Below, one piece after another: positions 8,217 to 17,055 of a stretch of DNA of 64,000 nt (positions are counted from its first letter, which is position 1; each line of letters opens with the position of its first letter). The position numbers and the translations under genes were made by a program. This DNA is from Bacillota bacterium (GTDB lineage: Bacteria > Bacillota > JADQBR01), in assembly GCA_016278515.1 (NCBI GenBank), contig JADQBR010000119.1:1-64000 (forward strand). Reading direction: 5' to 3'. The notes under the pieces are model-generated. The model was not told the DNA's origin. It saw only the letters and a program-made list of their open reading frames with translations, and ran no database searches.

Positions 8217-8762
8217 CTACTTACCGCCAAAAATCCCGCCGCCCCGAGTATTACTCGAACCCACCGAACCATCCCGGACGGTTTTCCCGTAAGAAGGCAC
8301 TGTACTACGACCGGTATACTGCGGAATATTTGAGTTCGTATAGCTACGCGGCCCATTAAAAATATTTCCGATTATCGTAGCTGTCAAATACCCTCGAAAA
8401 AAACCACCGGAAGAGTAATGATCGCGAATATACTGCTGAGAGGCTACCTCAGCCATTGTTTGACCTTCTTGGGAGTAGATGTCAACTACCAACTTAGGAT
8501 AGACCAATACTCTGCGGTCTTCAGCCGTACCCTTTTCAGTCATGGACTGGGGCGGATACTTAGCCGCTAAAAAATCTGCTGCCTCGTCAACTGAAACCGG
8601 CATCTGATACACCTTAGCCGCATCATTGGTCCCGTAACGGCTCTGCTGCACATCCACCAACGGGTAATCCTTGTCCAGGTAACTCTCTACTGTTGCTGCA
8701 GAACATCCTGCCAATATAAAAAGGCTAATGGTAATGAATAATATTACGAACCAACGCTTCAT
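8217..8762 (-). CDS. DUF4247-type lipoprotein
   Basis: A 181-residue secreted lipoprotein. The signal peptide ends in the lipobox LAGC (cysteine 20). The mature part has DKDYPLVDVQ and AAKVYQMPVSVDEAADFL, then a segment (VLVYPKLVVDIYSQEG) and a glycine/serine-rich tail ending GGGIFGGK. The pattern matches DUF4247 proteins found beside PspA, DUF350 and DUF4178 in Bacilli. Function is unknown; the lipid anchor places it on the outer face of the membrane. ATG at 8762 follows AGGAGG. Confidence 0.78.
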   Translation of the reverse strand: MKRWFVILFITISLFILAGCSAATVESYLDKDYPLVDVQQSRYGTNDAAKVYQMPVSVDEAADFLAAKYPPQSMTEKGTAEDRRVLVYPKLVVDIYSQEGQTMAEVASQQYIRDHYSSGGFFRGYLTATIIGNIFNGPRSYTNSNIPQYTGRSTVPSYGKTVRDGSVGSSNTRGGGIFGGK

Positions 8763-8780
8763 TTTTAAAATCCTCCTGTA

Positions 8781-8808
8781 AAAAGAGGAGAAGTATTACT
8801 CCTCTTTT
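8781..8808. terminator. Hairpin over the pspA stop codon
   Basis: Arms AAAAGAGGAG and CTCCTCTTTT with an 8-base loop; the pspA stop lies in the stem-loop. On the minus strand it is followed by five T. It may be a leaky terminator that lowers expression of the lipoprotein and DUF350 genes relative to PspA. Confidence 0.6.
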
Positions 8809-9470
8809 TTGCTCTTAAGCTTCGCCTTTAATGCGGCCAATTCATTATCTACGTCAGACCCGCCTAGGCTGTCCAATTCTTTATCCAAGCTGGTTGAACC
8901 GGAACGCAGTTCATTAGATGCTTCTGCTTCACTTTCAAGCGTCATTACTTTTTCTTCCATCTTATCAAAACCCTTACGTGCGCTACCGCTGCCGATACCG
9001 CTAAAGGCTTGATTAATGTTTTTCTGTGCTTTAGCTGCTTCTGCACGGGCCTGCAGGGTCTGCTTCTTACCCTTTAATGTCTCATATTCATCCTTCATCT
9101 GCTGCAGTTGACCCTTCAACTTGTCAGCGTTTTCCTTAGCTACCTGCCATTGGGCCTGCAAATCATCTGCTTTAGACTGGTGGCGTTTCTTATCTTCCAA
9201 TGCCTTACGGGCCAAGTCCTCGTTTTCCTGTTCCAAGGCCTGCATAGCTTGAGTCTGCCTCTTCCCCACCATTTCCTCCGCCTCGGTCAATTGACGGTGC
9301 ATCTTTTTTTCCAGGGCAATCTGTTTAGCCACTGATTTCTCTGCCTCAACAATATCCTCTTCCATATCTGCCATGTACTGTTCCAACATTTTCACCGGGT
9401 CCTCAGCCTTATCCAACAGATGATTAAGCTGTGACATACTGATGTCTCTCATTCGTGAAAATAATCCCAT
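8796..9470 (-). CDS. pspA: PspA/IM30 family envelope-stress protein
   Basis: A 224-residue PspA/Vipp1 family protein. These ESCRT-III-like coiled-coil proteins assemble on the inner membrane and help keep it intact under stress. Seen here: the amphipathic start MGLFSRMRDI, the EDPVKMLEQYMADMEEDI segment (about 22-39), and a nearly uninterrupted helical, charged coiled coil to about residue 170 (EETLKGKKQTLQARAEAAKAQ region). The C-terminus is the usual acidic region ending KLKSKKEE. ATG at 9470 follows AAGGAGG. It follows DUF4178 by 38 bp, in an operon with DUF4247 and DUF350. Confidence 0.92.
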   Translation of the reverse strand: MGLFSRMRDISMSQLNHLLDKAEDPVKMLEQYMADMEEDIVEAEKSVAKQIALEKKMHRQLTEAEEMVGKRQTQAMQALEQENEDLARKALEDKKRHQSKADDLQAQWQVAKENADKLKGQLQQMKDEYETLKGKKQTLQARAEAAKAQKNINQAFSGIGSGSARKGFDKMEEKVMTLESEAEASNELRSGSTSLDKELDSLGGSDVDNELAALKAKLKSKKEE

Positions 9471-9508
9471 TAAAAAACCTCCTTATTGATAATATAATAA
9501 CTATTCCA

Positions 9509-10018
9509 TTAGCTTCCTGCCATAAAGCTTACTTCACGCGGATCTATTTCATAGCCGTAGCTAAATTCAAAATCCCCATCCCACTCTTCTATGGAAATAA
9601 ATCTTTCATCCTCCTCATCACAGTAATCCCAGTAGCGAACATTGTTCCCAACTCTGGCACCAACCTGACCTTCTACCACAGTAATACGGGCAGTACTCGT
9701 TTCATCCAGTTCAAAGTCAATACCATCATATGTGATTAGCTGCTGAGGCTTTTCCAACGGCATTTTAATCTTTTCGAAAATACCCATGTACAACTCGTCA
9801 TCCTGTTCCACGGAAAGCCAGATATGCTTATCATCAGACTCAAGGTGATAGTCCCGCCAGACCCAACCTTCGTCATTGTATTCCAGTACACCAATAACCA
9901 CGTAATCCTCCAGGTCATAGGAGACAATGTCACCTACCTGTAAATTTAATGCATTGCGTTTAACAATCTGCGGTTTTTCTTTTCCGCCGCTGCCAAACAT
10001 TTTTTTCAAAAAGCCCAC
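9509..10018 (-). CDS. DUF4178 domain protein
   Basis: About 169 residues, first gene of the PspA operon. A basic N-terminus (FLKKMFGSGGKEKPQ) is followed by the DUF4178 fold with LQVGDIVSYDLEDYVVIG, WVWRDYHLESDDKHIWLSVE and a second half around ISIEEWDGDFEFSYG. No catalytic motif or membrane helix is visible. The GTG at 10018, six bases after AAGGGGAG, is the best-placed start; an ATG at 10024 abuts that site. In Bacilli and other phyla this domain is found next to PspA, DUF4247, DUF350 and aminopropyltransferase-like genes; function unknown. Confidence 0.8.
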   Translation of the reverse strand: MGFLKKMFGSGGKEKPQIVKRNALNLQVGDIVSYDLEDYVVIGVLEYNDEGWVWRDYHLESDDKHIWLSVEQDDELYMGIFEKIKMPLEKPQQLITYDGIDFELDETSTARITVVEGQVGARVGNNVRYWDYCDEEDERFISIEEWDGDFEFSYGYEIDPREVSFMAGS

Positions 10019-10053
10019 ACGCATCTCCCCTTATTCCCAACCGAACTATTTAC

Positions 10054-10059
10054 ATTTTA
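10054..10059 (-). promoter_or_regulatory. Candidate extended -10 of the PspA operon
   Basis: On the minus strand TATGGTAAAAT gives a TG-extended -10 (TAAAAT) 36 bp before the DUF4178 start. No good -35 is seen, in keeping with an extended -10 promoter or an alternative factor. The rest of 10060-10323 is AT rich and holds no recognised gene. Confidence 0.35.
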
Positions 10060-10323
10060 CCATATCCAAGTGTAGATTTGTTAAGCAAATCAATCATAAC
10101 ACTCTCCACTTTTTTACACAATTAAATATTCCACATTTCATTAAATTCTCCTGCATTGATTGCAGCTATAGTTCTGGTAGTAATTTCCAAGGATTGGCTA
10201 TGAGCAGCACATCTACTGGTTATATTTAGGATCGTTATCTATCTTGACCGTTAAAAACAATGATAATTAACTCCCCTTAGGAAATATTAGTTATAAGGGA
10301 AATTCTAAAGGAGTGAATGAAGA

Positions 10324-11301
10324 GTGGTTTTTACAATAAAAACGAAAAAAACAGAAGCCAAGGAAAGTTTAATTGATGGAAGAGAAGCCTTTAATCTTTG
10401 GGATATTCTCCGTTCTAAATATGTAGTATTAGAGCGAATAATGCTATGGGAAAAATGCGCTAAAGATACTGATTTAGTAGTATTAATACAATTACTTCGA
10501 CGGACCTTACAGGAAAATGTTAATATTTTGGAAAAACAAATGTTTAAGTACTCGGTGAAATCTCCTGACCAAAACAAATCTGGAGCAAACTTCCCTGGCA
10601 GCTCCCAGGCGATTACGGACCAACTAATCGCAGGTGATATACTGATATATATGCAGGAGCATGTTGAAAACTTATTAAAAGGCTTTACGACATCAATGAC
10701 TAATGACAATATACGAGGACTGTTTCAAAAACTTACTGTGAAAACTATCGACCAGCTAGAAAAGCTCATTCAATACTTAAAACTTAAAGGTTGGATAGAA
10801 ACTCCGCCGCTTTATCAGCATGTGGACCCAAACATTAATGAAAGTTTAACCACTGTAGAAGCTACTTCTTTGTGGGACCATTTAACTCTACGGTACGATA
10901 ATCTACAAACCACTGAAATTTATATGGTTTTTGTGCATGATGGTGACTTCAAGGCCACTCTTGAAAAGGGAATTATAACTTTAAAAAAACAAGTAAATAT
11001 CCTAGAAAAAGAACTTCAATATTTCGGCATACCTATGCCCAAAAGACCATCCAAGGTAACTATGAAACCTAATAATACGGAAATCCTATTTGATGACCAT
11101 ATGTACCGAACGCTGCTAATTGGATTACGGACAGTGGCTGTTTTGCATGCGAGAACTATCAAGGAAATAACATACAATGATAGAATTAGAGGTGTTTTTC
11201 GCAAGATGGCTACTGACGAGTTGAGTTATATTGATAAATATTTTTTGTATGGTAAAACCAAAGGTTGGTTACATACTATTCCAAAGTATGGCAGGTACTA
11301 A
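10324..11301 (+). CDS. Protein with two DUF3231 domains
   Basis: A 325-residue helical protein made of two homologous halves of about 155 residues. Each half starts with an AxxLWDxL motif (AFNLWDILRSKY, then ATSLWDHLTLRY), has a long helix with VNILEK (QENVNILEKQM, KKQVNILEKEL), and ends with NDxIRGxFxK, YxKxKGWxxTxPxY. This matches DUF3231 proteins, ferritin-like four-helix bundles common in spore formers and linked to the spore coat in some. The start is GTG at 10324, ten bases after AAGGAG. It is monocistronic and convergent with the RND operon; there is no strong terminator in the 63-bp gap. Confidence 0.82.
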   Translation: MVFTIKTKKTEAKESLIDGREAFNLWDILRSKYVVLERIMLWEKCAKDTDLVVLIQLLRRTLQENVNILEKQMFKYSVKSPDQNKSGANFPGSSQAITDQLIAGDILIYMQEHVENLLKGFTTSMTNDNIRGLFQKLTVKTIDQLEKLIQYLKLKGWIETPPLYQHVDPNINESLTTVEATSLWDHLTLRYDNLQTTEIYMVFVHDGDFKATLEKGIITLKKQVNILEKELQYFGIPMPKRPSKVTMKPNNTEILFDDHMYRTLLIGLRTVAVLHARTIKEITYNDRIRGVFRKMATDELSYIDKYFLYGKTKGWLHTIPKYGRY

Positions 11302-11364
11302 ACAGTTATAACTTTAACTATTTAGCACACCCTGCCATAGTATTGAAGTCCAGTGAAATAACTG

Positions 11365-14300
11365 CTAACCTAAGCAGAAACCCTGTTTTTTTCCAGAAAA
11401 CAGCCTGCTTTTTGCTTTCTCTACCAAGATATATACCACAGGAATTATAATTAAGGTTAAAAAGGTGGCAGCCAAAATACCGCCAATGACAGTAACCGCT
11501 AGTGGAGAAAAACGTTCCGACCCCAGGGCCAGTTCCGAGGCCAGCGGTGTCATGCCAGCGACATCAGATAGCGCAGTCATCATAATAGGTCTAAAACGAA
11601 TGTCAACCGCTTCATGCACAGCCTTATTAATAGGCAGACTGTCCTGCCTACCTAAGTTAATCTGATCAATCAAAAGAATGGCATTGTTGACAACCGTCCC
11701 GGCCAATAGGATAAAGCCAAGCATCACCGGCATGGAAATTACCTTGCCAGATAACTTTAGTGCAATTAAGACCCCAATTAGCACCAAGGGAATCGCTGCC
11801 ATAATTGTCAATGGATGTGTCGCTGACCGAAATTGTACCATCAACAACAAGAAAACACTAACCAAGGCAATGAGCATAGCAAAGGCTAAATCATTTCGTG
11901 AGTTTAACAATTCGGCCTGGTCACCAACAACAGCTAATTCATAACCTTGAGGAATGGTTATCTCCTTCAGTACCGATTCAACATCAGAAACTACATGACT
12001 TAAAGGCCGCTGATGAGTAAAGCCTAATAAATCAATTGTATAATTGAGATTTTCTCTGGTGACCAAGTTAGCTCTGGTAACTGTTTTTATTTCTGCTATA
12101 TCCCGCAAAGGCACCGTTACCCCATAGCTTGTAGTAATAACCGTCTCACCCAACAAATCTCTGTTTTTCCGTTTTTCATCCGGGTACTGTACAAAAATCC
12201 TTAAGTCGTCAGAATCATTTCGCTTTAGTTCAGAAGCAGAGACACCCTCAATGCTTTGAAAGACCTGATTTGCCACCGCCGCGGCATGTAGCCCAAGATC
12301 TATCATCCGAGATTGATCTAACTGCAGCACCAAAGTTTCTGTATCTCGCGACCAACTGTTATAAAGGTTGACTACACCGGGCACAGCATTAACCTGTTCT
12401 TTAATATCTGAAGCAACCTGTTCCAGCACTCTTTGGTCAGGCCCCGAAATTCTTATATCAACAGGTGCTCTTGAGGTAGCAACTGCAGTACCGCCTTCTT
12501 CTTTTACCACAAAAATTTTAATGCCAGGTATTCTGGCAATTTCTTGGCGTATATCCTCTTCTATCTGCCATATTGTACGGTCCCGTTCTTTTCTTGAGGT
12601 GAGAGTAACAGCAATATTACCCTGATTAACTCCCATAGCACCGTTTTCTCCCATATAAGTAGTGCCTGTTTCGTAACCTATCTGACTATAATAGTCTGTG
12701 ACTTCGTTATTTCGATCCAACAGTGTTTCTACCTGCCTAACTATTTGCTTGGTCTTATTTAAGTTATAGCCAGACTCCGTCTCTATCCAAATGGAAAAAT
12801 TACCGGTATCCATTTTAGGCAATACGTCCATACCTATACCTGTCAGGACTTTCGCTGATAAAACCAGCAATAGCCCTACAATAACCAAAGTGCTTTTGGG
12901 CCTAGCTATGGCTTTATCTAGGATACTTAAATAAAGAATCCTTAACATATTTATACCCATTGCAAATGGTTTCCCAATTCTTCTAGCCCATTTGTCTCCA
13001 GTTGCAAAGTTGATTTTTTCTGTTAACACTAAAAAGAGAGGTATGACGGAAAGGGAAACAATCAAAGACGAACCAATACTAAAAATAATAGTTTTCGCTA
13101 ACGGTCCAAATACTTTTCCTACGAATCCTTCAATAAATATCAGCGGTAGCATAACCACTAAAGTAGTAGCAGTTCCCGCCATAACGGACAGAGTTATTTC
13201 ACTAGCTCCGTCAATAGCGGCCTGTTTTAGACTCTTACCCAGTTCTTCATTATGTCTGCTGATATTTTCCACTACCACAATAGCATTATCTACCACTATA
13301 CCTATGCTTAAAATAATAGCCGATAACGTAATCAAATCCAACTGTAGATTAAAGATGTTCATCAAAGCAAGCGTCAGCATATAAGATAATGGTATTGATA
13401 TAGACACCGCTAGCGCTTTATGAAAACTCAACACAAAAAGCATTATTATCAGTACTGTCAAAGAAATTGCGATACCTATACTACTAGTCATGTTACTAAT
13501 AACTTGGGTAGTAAATTTAGAATCGTCATCTGCTATAGCAATATTTACATTATTAAAGCGGTTCGCTACCTTATCTAGTTCCTGGCGCACGTTTTCAATA
13601 ACCTCGACTGTATTTGCGCCATCTTTTTTTATAATTTGGACAGCTATAGTTTCACTACTTTGATAGCGAAAGCTGCTGGTTGCTTCTTGGCTGGTCTGTT
13701 CAATCTGGGCAATTTCCCCGAGAAAAATGGGCCTGCCATTGACTTTAGATACCATAATGTTCTTAAGTTGGCTTTGATTCGTAATGTCATTATTGATTCT
13801 GATATTAAATTGCTGCTTATCATTTTTTATCTTACCACCTGGAAAAGATAAATTGTTTTTGGAGATAGCTTGAATGACTTGTTGGGTGCTTAGGTTGTAT
13901 TGGCGTAATTTTTCCGGCAGAATGTTTACAGACACCTGTTCCTCATAGCCGCCGAAGGCATCTACCGCAGCCACTCCTGGTACCAGCTGCAGCATGTTTT
14001 TTATTTCATTACCCGCCAGGCTTCTTACTTCCATTAAACTTAACTGCTCTGAAGATAATGCCAGCGTCATAATAGGCTTATCACTCACATCAACCTCCAG
14101 GACCTGGGGCTCTTGAATATTATTCGGGAGCCTATTTCTAATACGGCTAATAACATTTTGAATATCCACTGTGCCTGACGAACTGTCCGTACCGTATGCA
14201 AATTCTACAGTTACTAAGGATAGTCCATCTTGGGAAGTGGACTTAACGGTCTCTACCCCGCTGACAGTAGTTACTTCTTCTTCTATAACTTCGGTGACTT

Positions 14301-14484
14301 CAGTAGACACGTCCTGGGCAGAAGCACCCGGGTAAGCCGTAACAACGTTTACAATGGGCGGTGCCGTATTGGGAAACAATTCTATAGGAATATTCATTTT
14401 GGCTAAAATACCGAAAAATACTATAATCACTGCAAAAGCAATCATTGTATATTTACGGTTAACGACGTATTCTTGTAGTTTCAT
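11365..14484 (-). CDS. RND-family efflux permease (HAE/SwrC-like)
   Basis: A 1039-residue RND pump of near-full family length with twelve expected membrane helices and two large extracytoplasmic loops. Marks include the N-terminal helix FAVIIVFFGILAKMNIP, the pore-domain PGASAQDVSTEV segment, and in TM4 the proton-relay region GIVVDNAIVVVEN with adjacent aspartates. The second half repeats the pattern (GTVVNNAILLIDQ). In Gram-positive bacteria such pumps (B. subtilis SwrC/YerP is the best studied) export lipopeptides, fatty acids or antiseptics. It starts directly after the stop of the adaptor gene (TAAATG), third in a TetR-adaptor-pump operon. Confidence 0.93.
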   Translation of the reverse strand: MKLQEYVVNRKYTMIAFAVIIVFFGILAKMNIPIELFPNTAPPIVNVVTAYPGASAQDVSTEVTEVIEEEVTTVSGVETVKSTSQDGLSLVTVEFAYGTDSSSGTVDIQNVISRIRNRLPNNIQEPQVLEVDVSDKPIMTLALSSEQLSLMEVRSLAGNEIKNMLQLVPGVAAVDAFGGYEEQVSVNILPEKLRQYNLSTQQVIQAISKNNLSFPGGKIKNDKQQFNIRINNDITNQSQLKNIMVSKVNGRPIFLGEIAQIEQTSQEATSSFRYQSSETIAVQIIKKDGANTVEVIENVRQELDKVANRFNNVNIAIADDDSKFTTQVISNMTSSIGIAISLTVLIIMLFVLSFHKALAVSISIPLSYMLTLALMNIFNLQLDLITLSAIILSIGIVVDNAIVVVENISRHNEELGKSLKQAAIDGASEITLSVMAGTATTLVVMLPLIFIEGFVGKVFGPLAKTIIFSIGSSLIVSLSVIPLFLVLTEKINFATGDKWARRIGKPFAMGINMLRILYLSILDKAIARPKSTLVIVGLLLVLSAKVLTGIGMDVLPKMDTGNFSIWIETESGYNLNKTKQIVRQVETLLDRNNEVTDYYSQIGYETGTTYMGENGAMGVNQGNIAVTLTSRKERDRTIWQIEEDIRQEIARIPGIKIFVVKEEGGTAVATSRAPVDIRISGPDQRVLEQVASDIKEQVNAVPGVVNLYNSWSRDTETLVLQLDQSRMIDLGLHAAAVANQVFQSIEGVSASELKRNDSDDLRIFVQYPDEKRKNRDLLGETVITTSYGVTVPLRDIAEIKTVTRANLVTRENLNYTIDLLGFTHQRPLSHVVSDVESVLKEITIPQGYELAVVGDQAELLNSRNDLAFAMLIALVSVFLLLMVQFRSATHPLTIMAAIPLVLIGVLIALKLSGKVISMPVMLGFILLAGTVVNNAILLIDQINLGRQDSLPINKAVHEAVDIRFRPIMMTALSDVAGMTPLASELALGSERFSPLAVTVIGGILAATFLTLIIIPVVYILVEKAKSRLFSGKKQGFCLG

Positions 14485-15564
14485 TTACTTCTCACCCCCA
14501 ATAGGGTAAATCAAGTCCCCATCCTGCAGGCGGTTTGATGCCCCGATTGCTATTATGTCACCTTCTTCAAGTCCAACAACTATTTGTATTTTTTCAGTGT
14601 CAGATATACCGGTAGTAATTGCCTTTAGCCTTGCCGTATCACCGTCTATTACATAGACCCACTGCGCGCCGTCCTTTTCAACCACTGCCCCCACGGGGAC
14701 TACCAAAACATCCTTTTTCTCTTCGGCGATAAAGGAAATTTGGGCCGCCATGCCCGATGCCAACTCATCATCACTGCATTCAAGTTCCACAATCGCCGTA
14801 TTCGATTGGGGATCTAGGGAAGGTAGCACTTTGGTAACTTCCAGTTCCAGCCGTTTTTCTCCTATGACAGCGTTTGCTTGAGTGCCAATAGTAATAAGTG
14901 TTAAGTCGCTTTGGGCCACAGGTACTGTTATTTTGTAGGCACCTTCACCAATTAAAATCATCAAAGGTCGACCGGGAAGAGCAGTCTCTCCCTGTGCGGC
15001 TTGAATGTGACTTACTACTGCACTACGGGGTGCCCTTACATAAAAATCCTTTATATTTGTCTTAATTTCCGAAATATTTGTGGATATTTCCTTTACCTGG
15101 TTTTGCGCCAATTTGAATTGTAGATCAACTTCCGAGTACTGCTGCTCAGATATGGCTCCTTGTCGATATAGCTGTTCAAATTTTTCATGCTTTTCCTGCC
15201 AAAAGGTTAGATTAATCTCCGCTGTGCCTTGCTTAGCATCTAGGGTTGCAAGCTTAGCACTGAGCTGATTATGGTCAATTTTAGCCAATAGCGTGCCACG
15301 GGAGACCTTCTCCCCTTCTGTTACCTGGATGTATTGGATTATTCCGCTGACGTTGGGTGCGATAGCAACCTGGTAATCAGCCTCTACAGTACCACTGTAA
15401 GTAAATTCACGCCGCAAATCGCCAGATGTGACTTTTACTGTTTCTATAGGTACAGGTTTCGGAGTGGATGCAACTGTAGTTTCCGCATCCACGTTTTGTG
15501 GGATATTAAAATATACGCCAATACCTATTAGAGCTATAAAAATTAACAATATCAGTTTCTTCAT
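14485..15564 (-). CDS. RND efflux periplasmic adaptor (HlyD/MFP) protein
   Basis: A 359-residue membrane fusion protein with an N-terminal signal anchor (LILLIFIALIGIGVYF). A barrel-sandwich lipoyl-like half motif (VEADYQVAIAPNVSGIIQYI) leads into a coiled-coil hairpin (about 105-165), the second lipoyl half (FYVRAPRSAVVSHI) and a beta-barrel/membrane-proximal domain (VPVGAVVEKDGAQWVYV). It couples the RND pump to the envelope. There is no lipobox, so it is anchored by its N-terminal helix. Its ATG overlaps the tetR stop (TAATG), showing translational coupling. Confidence 0.93.
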   Translation of the reverse strand: MKKLILLIFIALIGIGVYFNIPQNVDAETTVASTPKPVPIETVKVTSGDLRREFTYSGTVEADYQVAIAPNVSGIIQYIQVTEGEKVSRGTLLAKIDHNQLSAKLATLDAKQGTAEINLTFWQEKHEKFEQLYRQGAISEQQYSEVDLQFKLAQNQVKEISTNISEIKTNIKDFYVRAPRSAVVSHIQAAQGETALPGRPLMILIGEGAYKITVPVAQSDLTLITIGTQANAVIGEKRLELEVTKVLPSLDPQSNTAIVELECSDDELASGMAAQISFIAEEKKDVLVVPVGAVVEKDGAQWVYVIDGDTARLKAITTGISDTEKIQIVVGLEEGDIIAIGASNRLQDGDLIYPIGGEK

Positions 15565-16136
15565 TAAAATCCCTCCTGGCTTTTTAGACTGTGGATAAAC
15601 ATTTTTACTATTTCTTTACAGTCATCATGGGAGGCTTTTTTCTTATGGAGCACTTGCATCATGACGGTATTCCCGATTACAACAGCTAAAAAATATTTTG
15701 CTGCCAAGTCTCCCACTTTCAAGCCCAGCTTAAAATTTCTTTGTAAGTAGGATGATAAAACCTTCAAAAACTCTTGTTGGATAGCTGCAAATTCCTGTTT
15801 AATATCCTCATGAAATTGCATTTCATAAAGATGTAGTAAAAATAACTTTTCTGTATTTGAAGTGGTTACCAACCTTTCTATTAGAAACTCTTCCAGCAAT
15901 CGGCCATCATCAACCACCGTGCAGAAGCGCTCGACAAACCCTGATAATGGTTCCTTCAACTGAGAGATTACCGCAACAAACAGCTCCTTTTTGGAATTGA
16001 AATTTCTAAATAGCGTCACCTCGGCTATGCCTGCAGCTTCACTAATTTCTTTGGTTGTTGCTGCTGAGTAACCTTTGTCACAAAAAACTTGTGTCGCGGC
16101 TGTTAATACTTTTTCCCTTGCACTGGGTCTATTCAT
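15564..16136 (-). CDS. TetR-family repressor of the RND operon
   Basis: A 190-residue TetR regulator. The N-terminal helix-turn-helix (about residues 8-52) contains VFCDKGYSAATTKEISEAAGIAEVTLFRNFNSKKELF, split here only for description; the rest is a variable ligand-binding domain. ATG at 16136 follows AGGAGGGCG. It is the first gene of the operon with the adaptor and RND pump and very likely represses it. A clean inverted repeat lies 25 bp upstream (16161-16178) in the right place for an autoregulatory operator. Confidence 0.92.
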   Translation of the reverse strand: MNRPSAREKVLTAATQVFCDKGYSAATTKEISEAAGIAEVTLFRNFNSKKELFVAVISQLKEPLSGFVERFCTVVDDGRLLEEFLIERLVTTSNTEKLFLLHLYEMQFHEDIKQEFAAIQQEFLKVLSSYLQRNFKLGLKVGDLAAKYFLAVVIGNTVMMQVLHKKKASHDDCKEIVKMFIHSLKSQEGF

Positions 16137-16160
16137 TGTAGCGCCCTCCTTTTTATGCTA

Positions 16161-16178
16161 TGTTAGTACTTACTAACA
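16161..16178. promoter_or_regulatory. TetR operator of the RND operon
   Basis: TGTTAGTACTTACTAACA is an 8-bp perfect inverted repeat with a 2-base centre. It lies just downstream of a TATAAT -10 element on the minus strand and 25 bp before the tetR ATG. The size and position are typical of TetR-family operators, so binding by the adjacent regulator is likely. Confidence 0.75.
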
Positions 16179-16208
16179 TTTACAATTATATATTACCTAC
16201 TTCTAAAG

Positions 16209-16230
16209 AAATGTGATATTCATCACATTT
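16209..16230. promoter_or_regulatory. CRP/FNR-type palindrome
   Basis: A perfect 9-bp inverted repeat with a 4-base centre that contains TGTGA-N6-TCACA, the classical CRP-family half-site arrangement. It lies about 30 bp upstream of the TetR operator and overlaps the likely -35 region of the RND operon, so a CRP/FNR-family protein could activate or block it. Confidence 0.5.
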
Positions 16231-16456
16231 CCTAACAAAAATATCATCCATGGTTTGTTAAATATTTCTGATTTTAAGAAGGATACTCTTGGTATAGTTT
16301 CTGACCATATTGAATTACTCTGCAGAAAAATCCTCTCATCCTACTCTTAACAACATAAGATAATTCCAAAAAGATTACCCTAACATCGACTACGAACTTC
16401 TACTTGGAGATTACACAGAAATCGAATAATGAATCGTGGAAGGGCGTGCGGATTTC

Positions 16457-16645
16457 TTAGATTACTAGCATAGGGAGGCACATCATGCCAAGGTAAGATA
16501 GGGCACCTAAACTTAAAATTACTCCTGAACTGACCAAGTCTGTTACAACCATAATCGTCTTCCGATTTAGTCTATCTCCAATCACTCCTGCAAAGGGGGA
16601 AATAAGAAGTACTGGTAATATCCAAGCGATATTAAAAATATTACC
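16457..16645 (-). pseudogene. MFS transporter fragment
   Basis: Reverse-strand translation gives about 62 residues, including WILPVLLISPFAGVIGDRLN and RKTIMVVTDLVSSGVILS, then a stop at 16457. The GDRLNRK motif is the cytoplasmic loop 2-3 signature of drug-efflux MFS transporters. Only TM2 to TM4 remain, without a start codon or the other ten helices. The fragment ends abruptly at about 16645, where an unrelated plus-strand fragment begins. Confidence 0.75.
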
Positions 16646-16894
16646 TCAAAGCTCCCTATGGAGTTTGATGATGACGGTGAGGTAATTCAAACTATAAATA
16701 ATCAATTTGATGTAAATGTGAATGTAAGTGAGCTAAACCGCGTAGACCTTGATGGAGATGGTAATGAAGAATTCCTAGCTTTCGTCGTTGATGAAGATAA
16801 TAACTTTTTTGCTAAATGTCTTGTGAACTCAGACTATAAAATTATTTCAAAGACGGTAATTTCAATGGTGACCAGATTATTAACACTACTCTAA
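16622..16894 (+). pseudogene. Remnant of a gene with an EF-hand-like DLDGDG motif
   Basis: The frame is open upstream of the first ATG (16658) and shows no ribosome binding site, so this looks like the 3' part of a truncated gene. It contains LNRVDLDGDGNEEFLAFVVD, the Asp-rich pattern of calcium-binding repeats in secreted or lipoproteins. The last residues (TRLLTLL) look like out-of-frame tail. The parent family is not recognised. Confidence 0.45.
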
Positions 16895-17055
16895 AACCTT
16901 GATTTCCTGAAATAAACATCACTAAAACTTAGTTAATCAAAGAGATAAAAAAGCAACGATACATGTAAGTGAGGATCGTTGTTTTTCTCTAGTAAAGGTT
17001 GGTAATAGAAAACTGAATACTTAAGCAGCTCAGCAGTATATAGTTTTTCCGAAGT

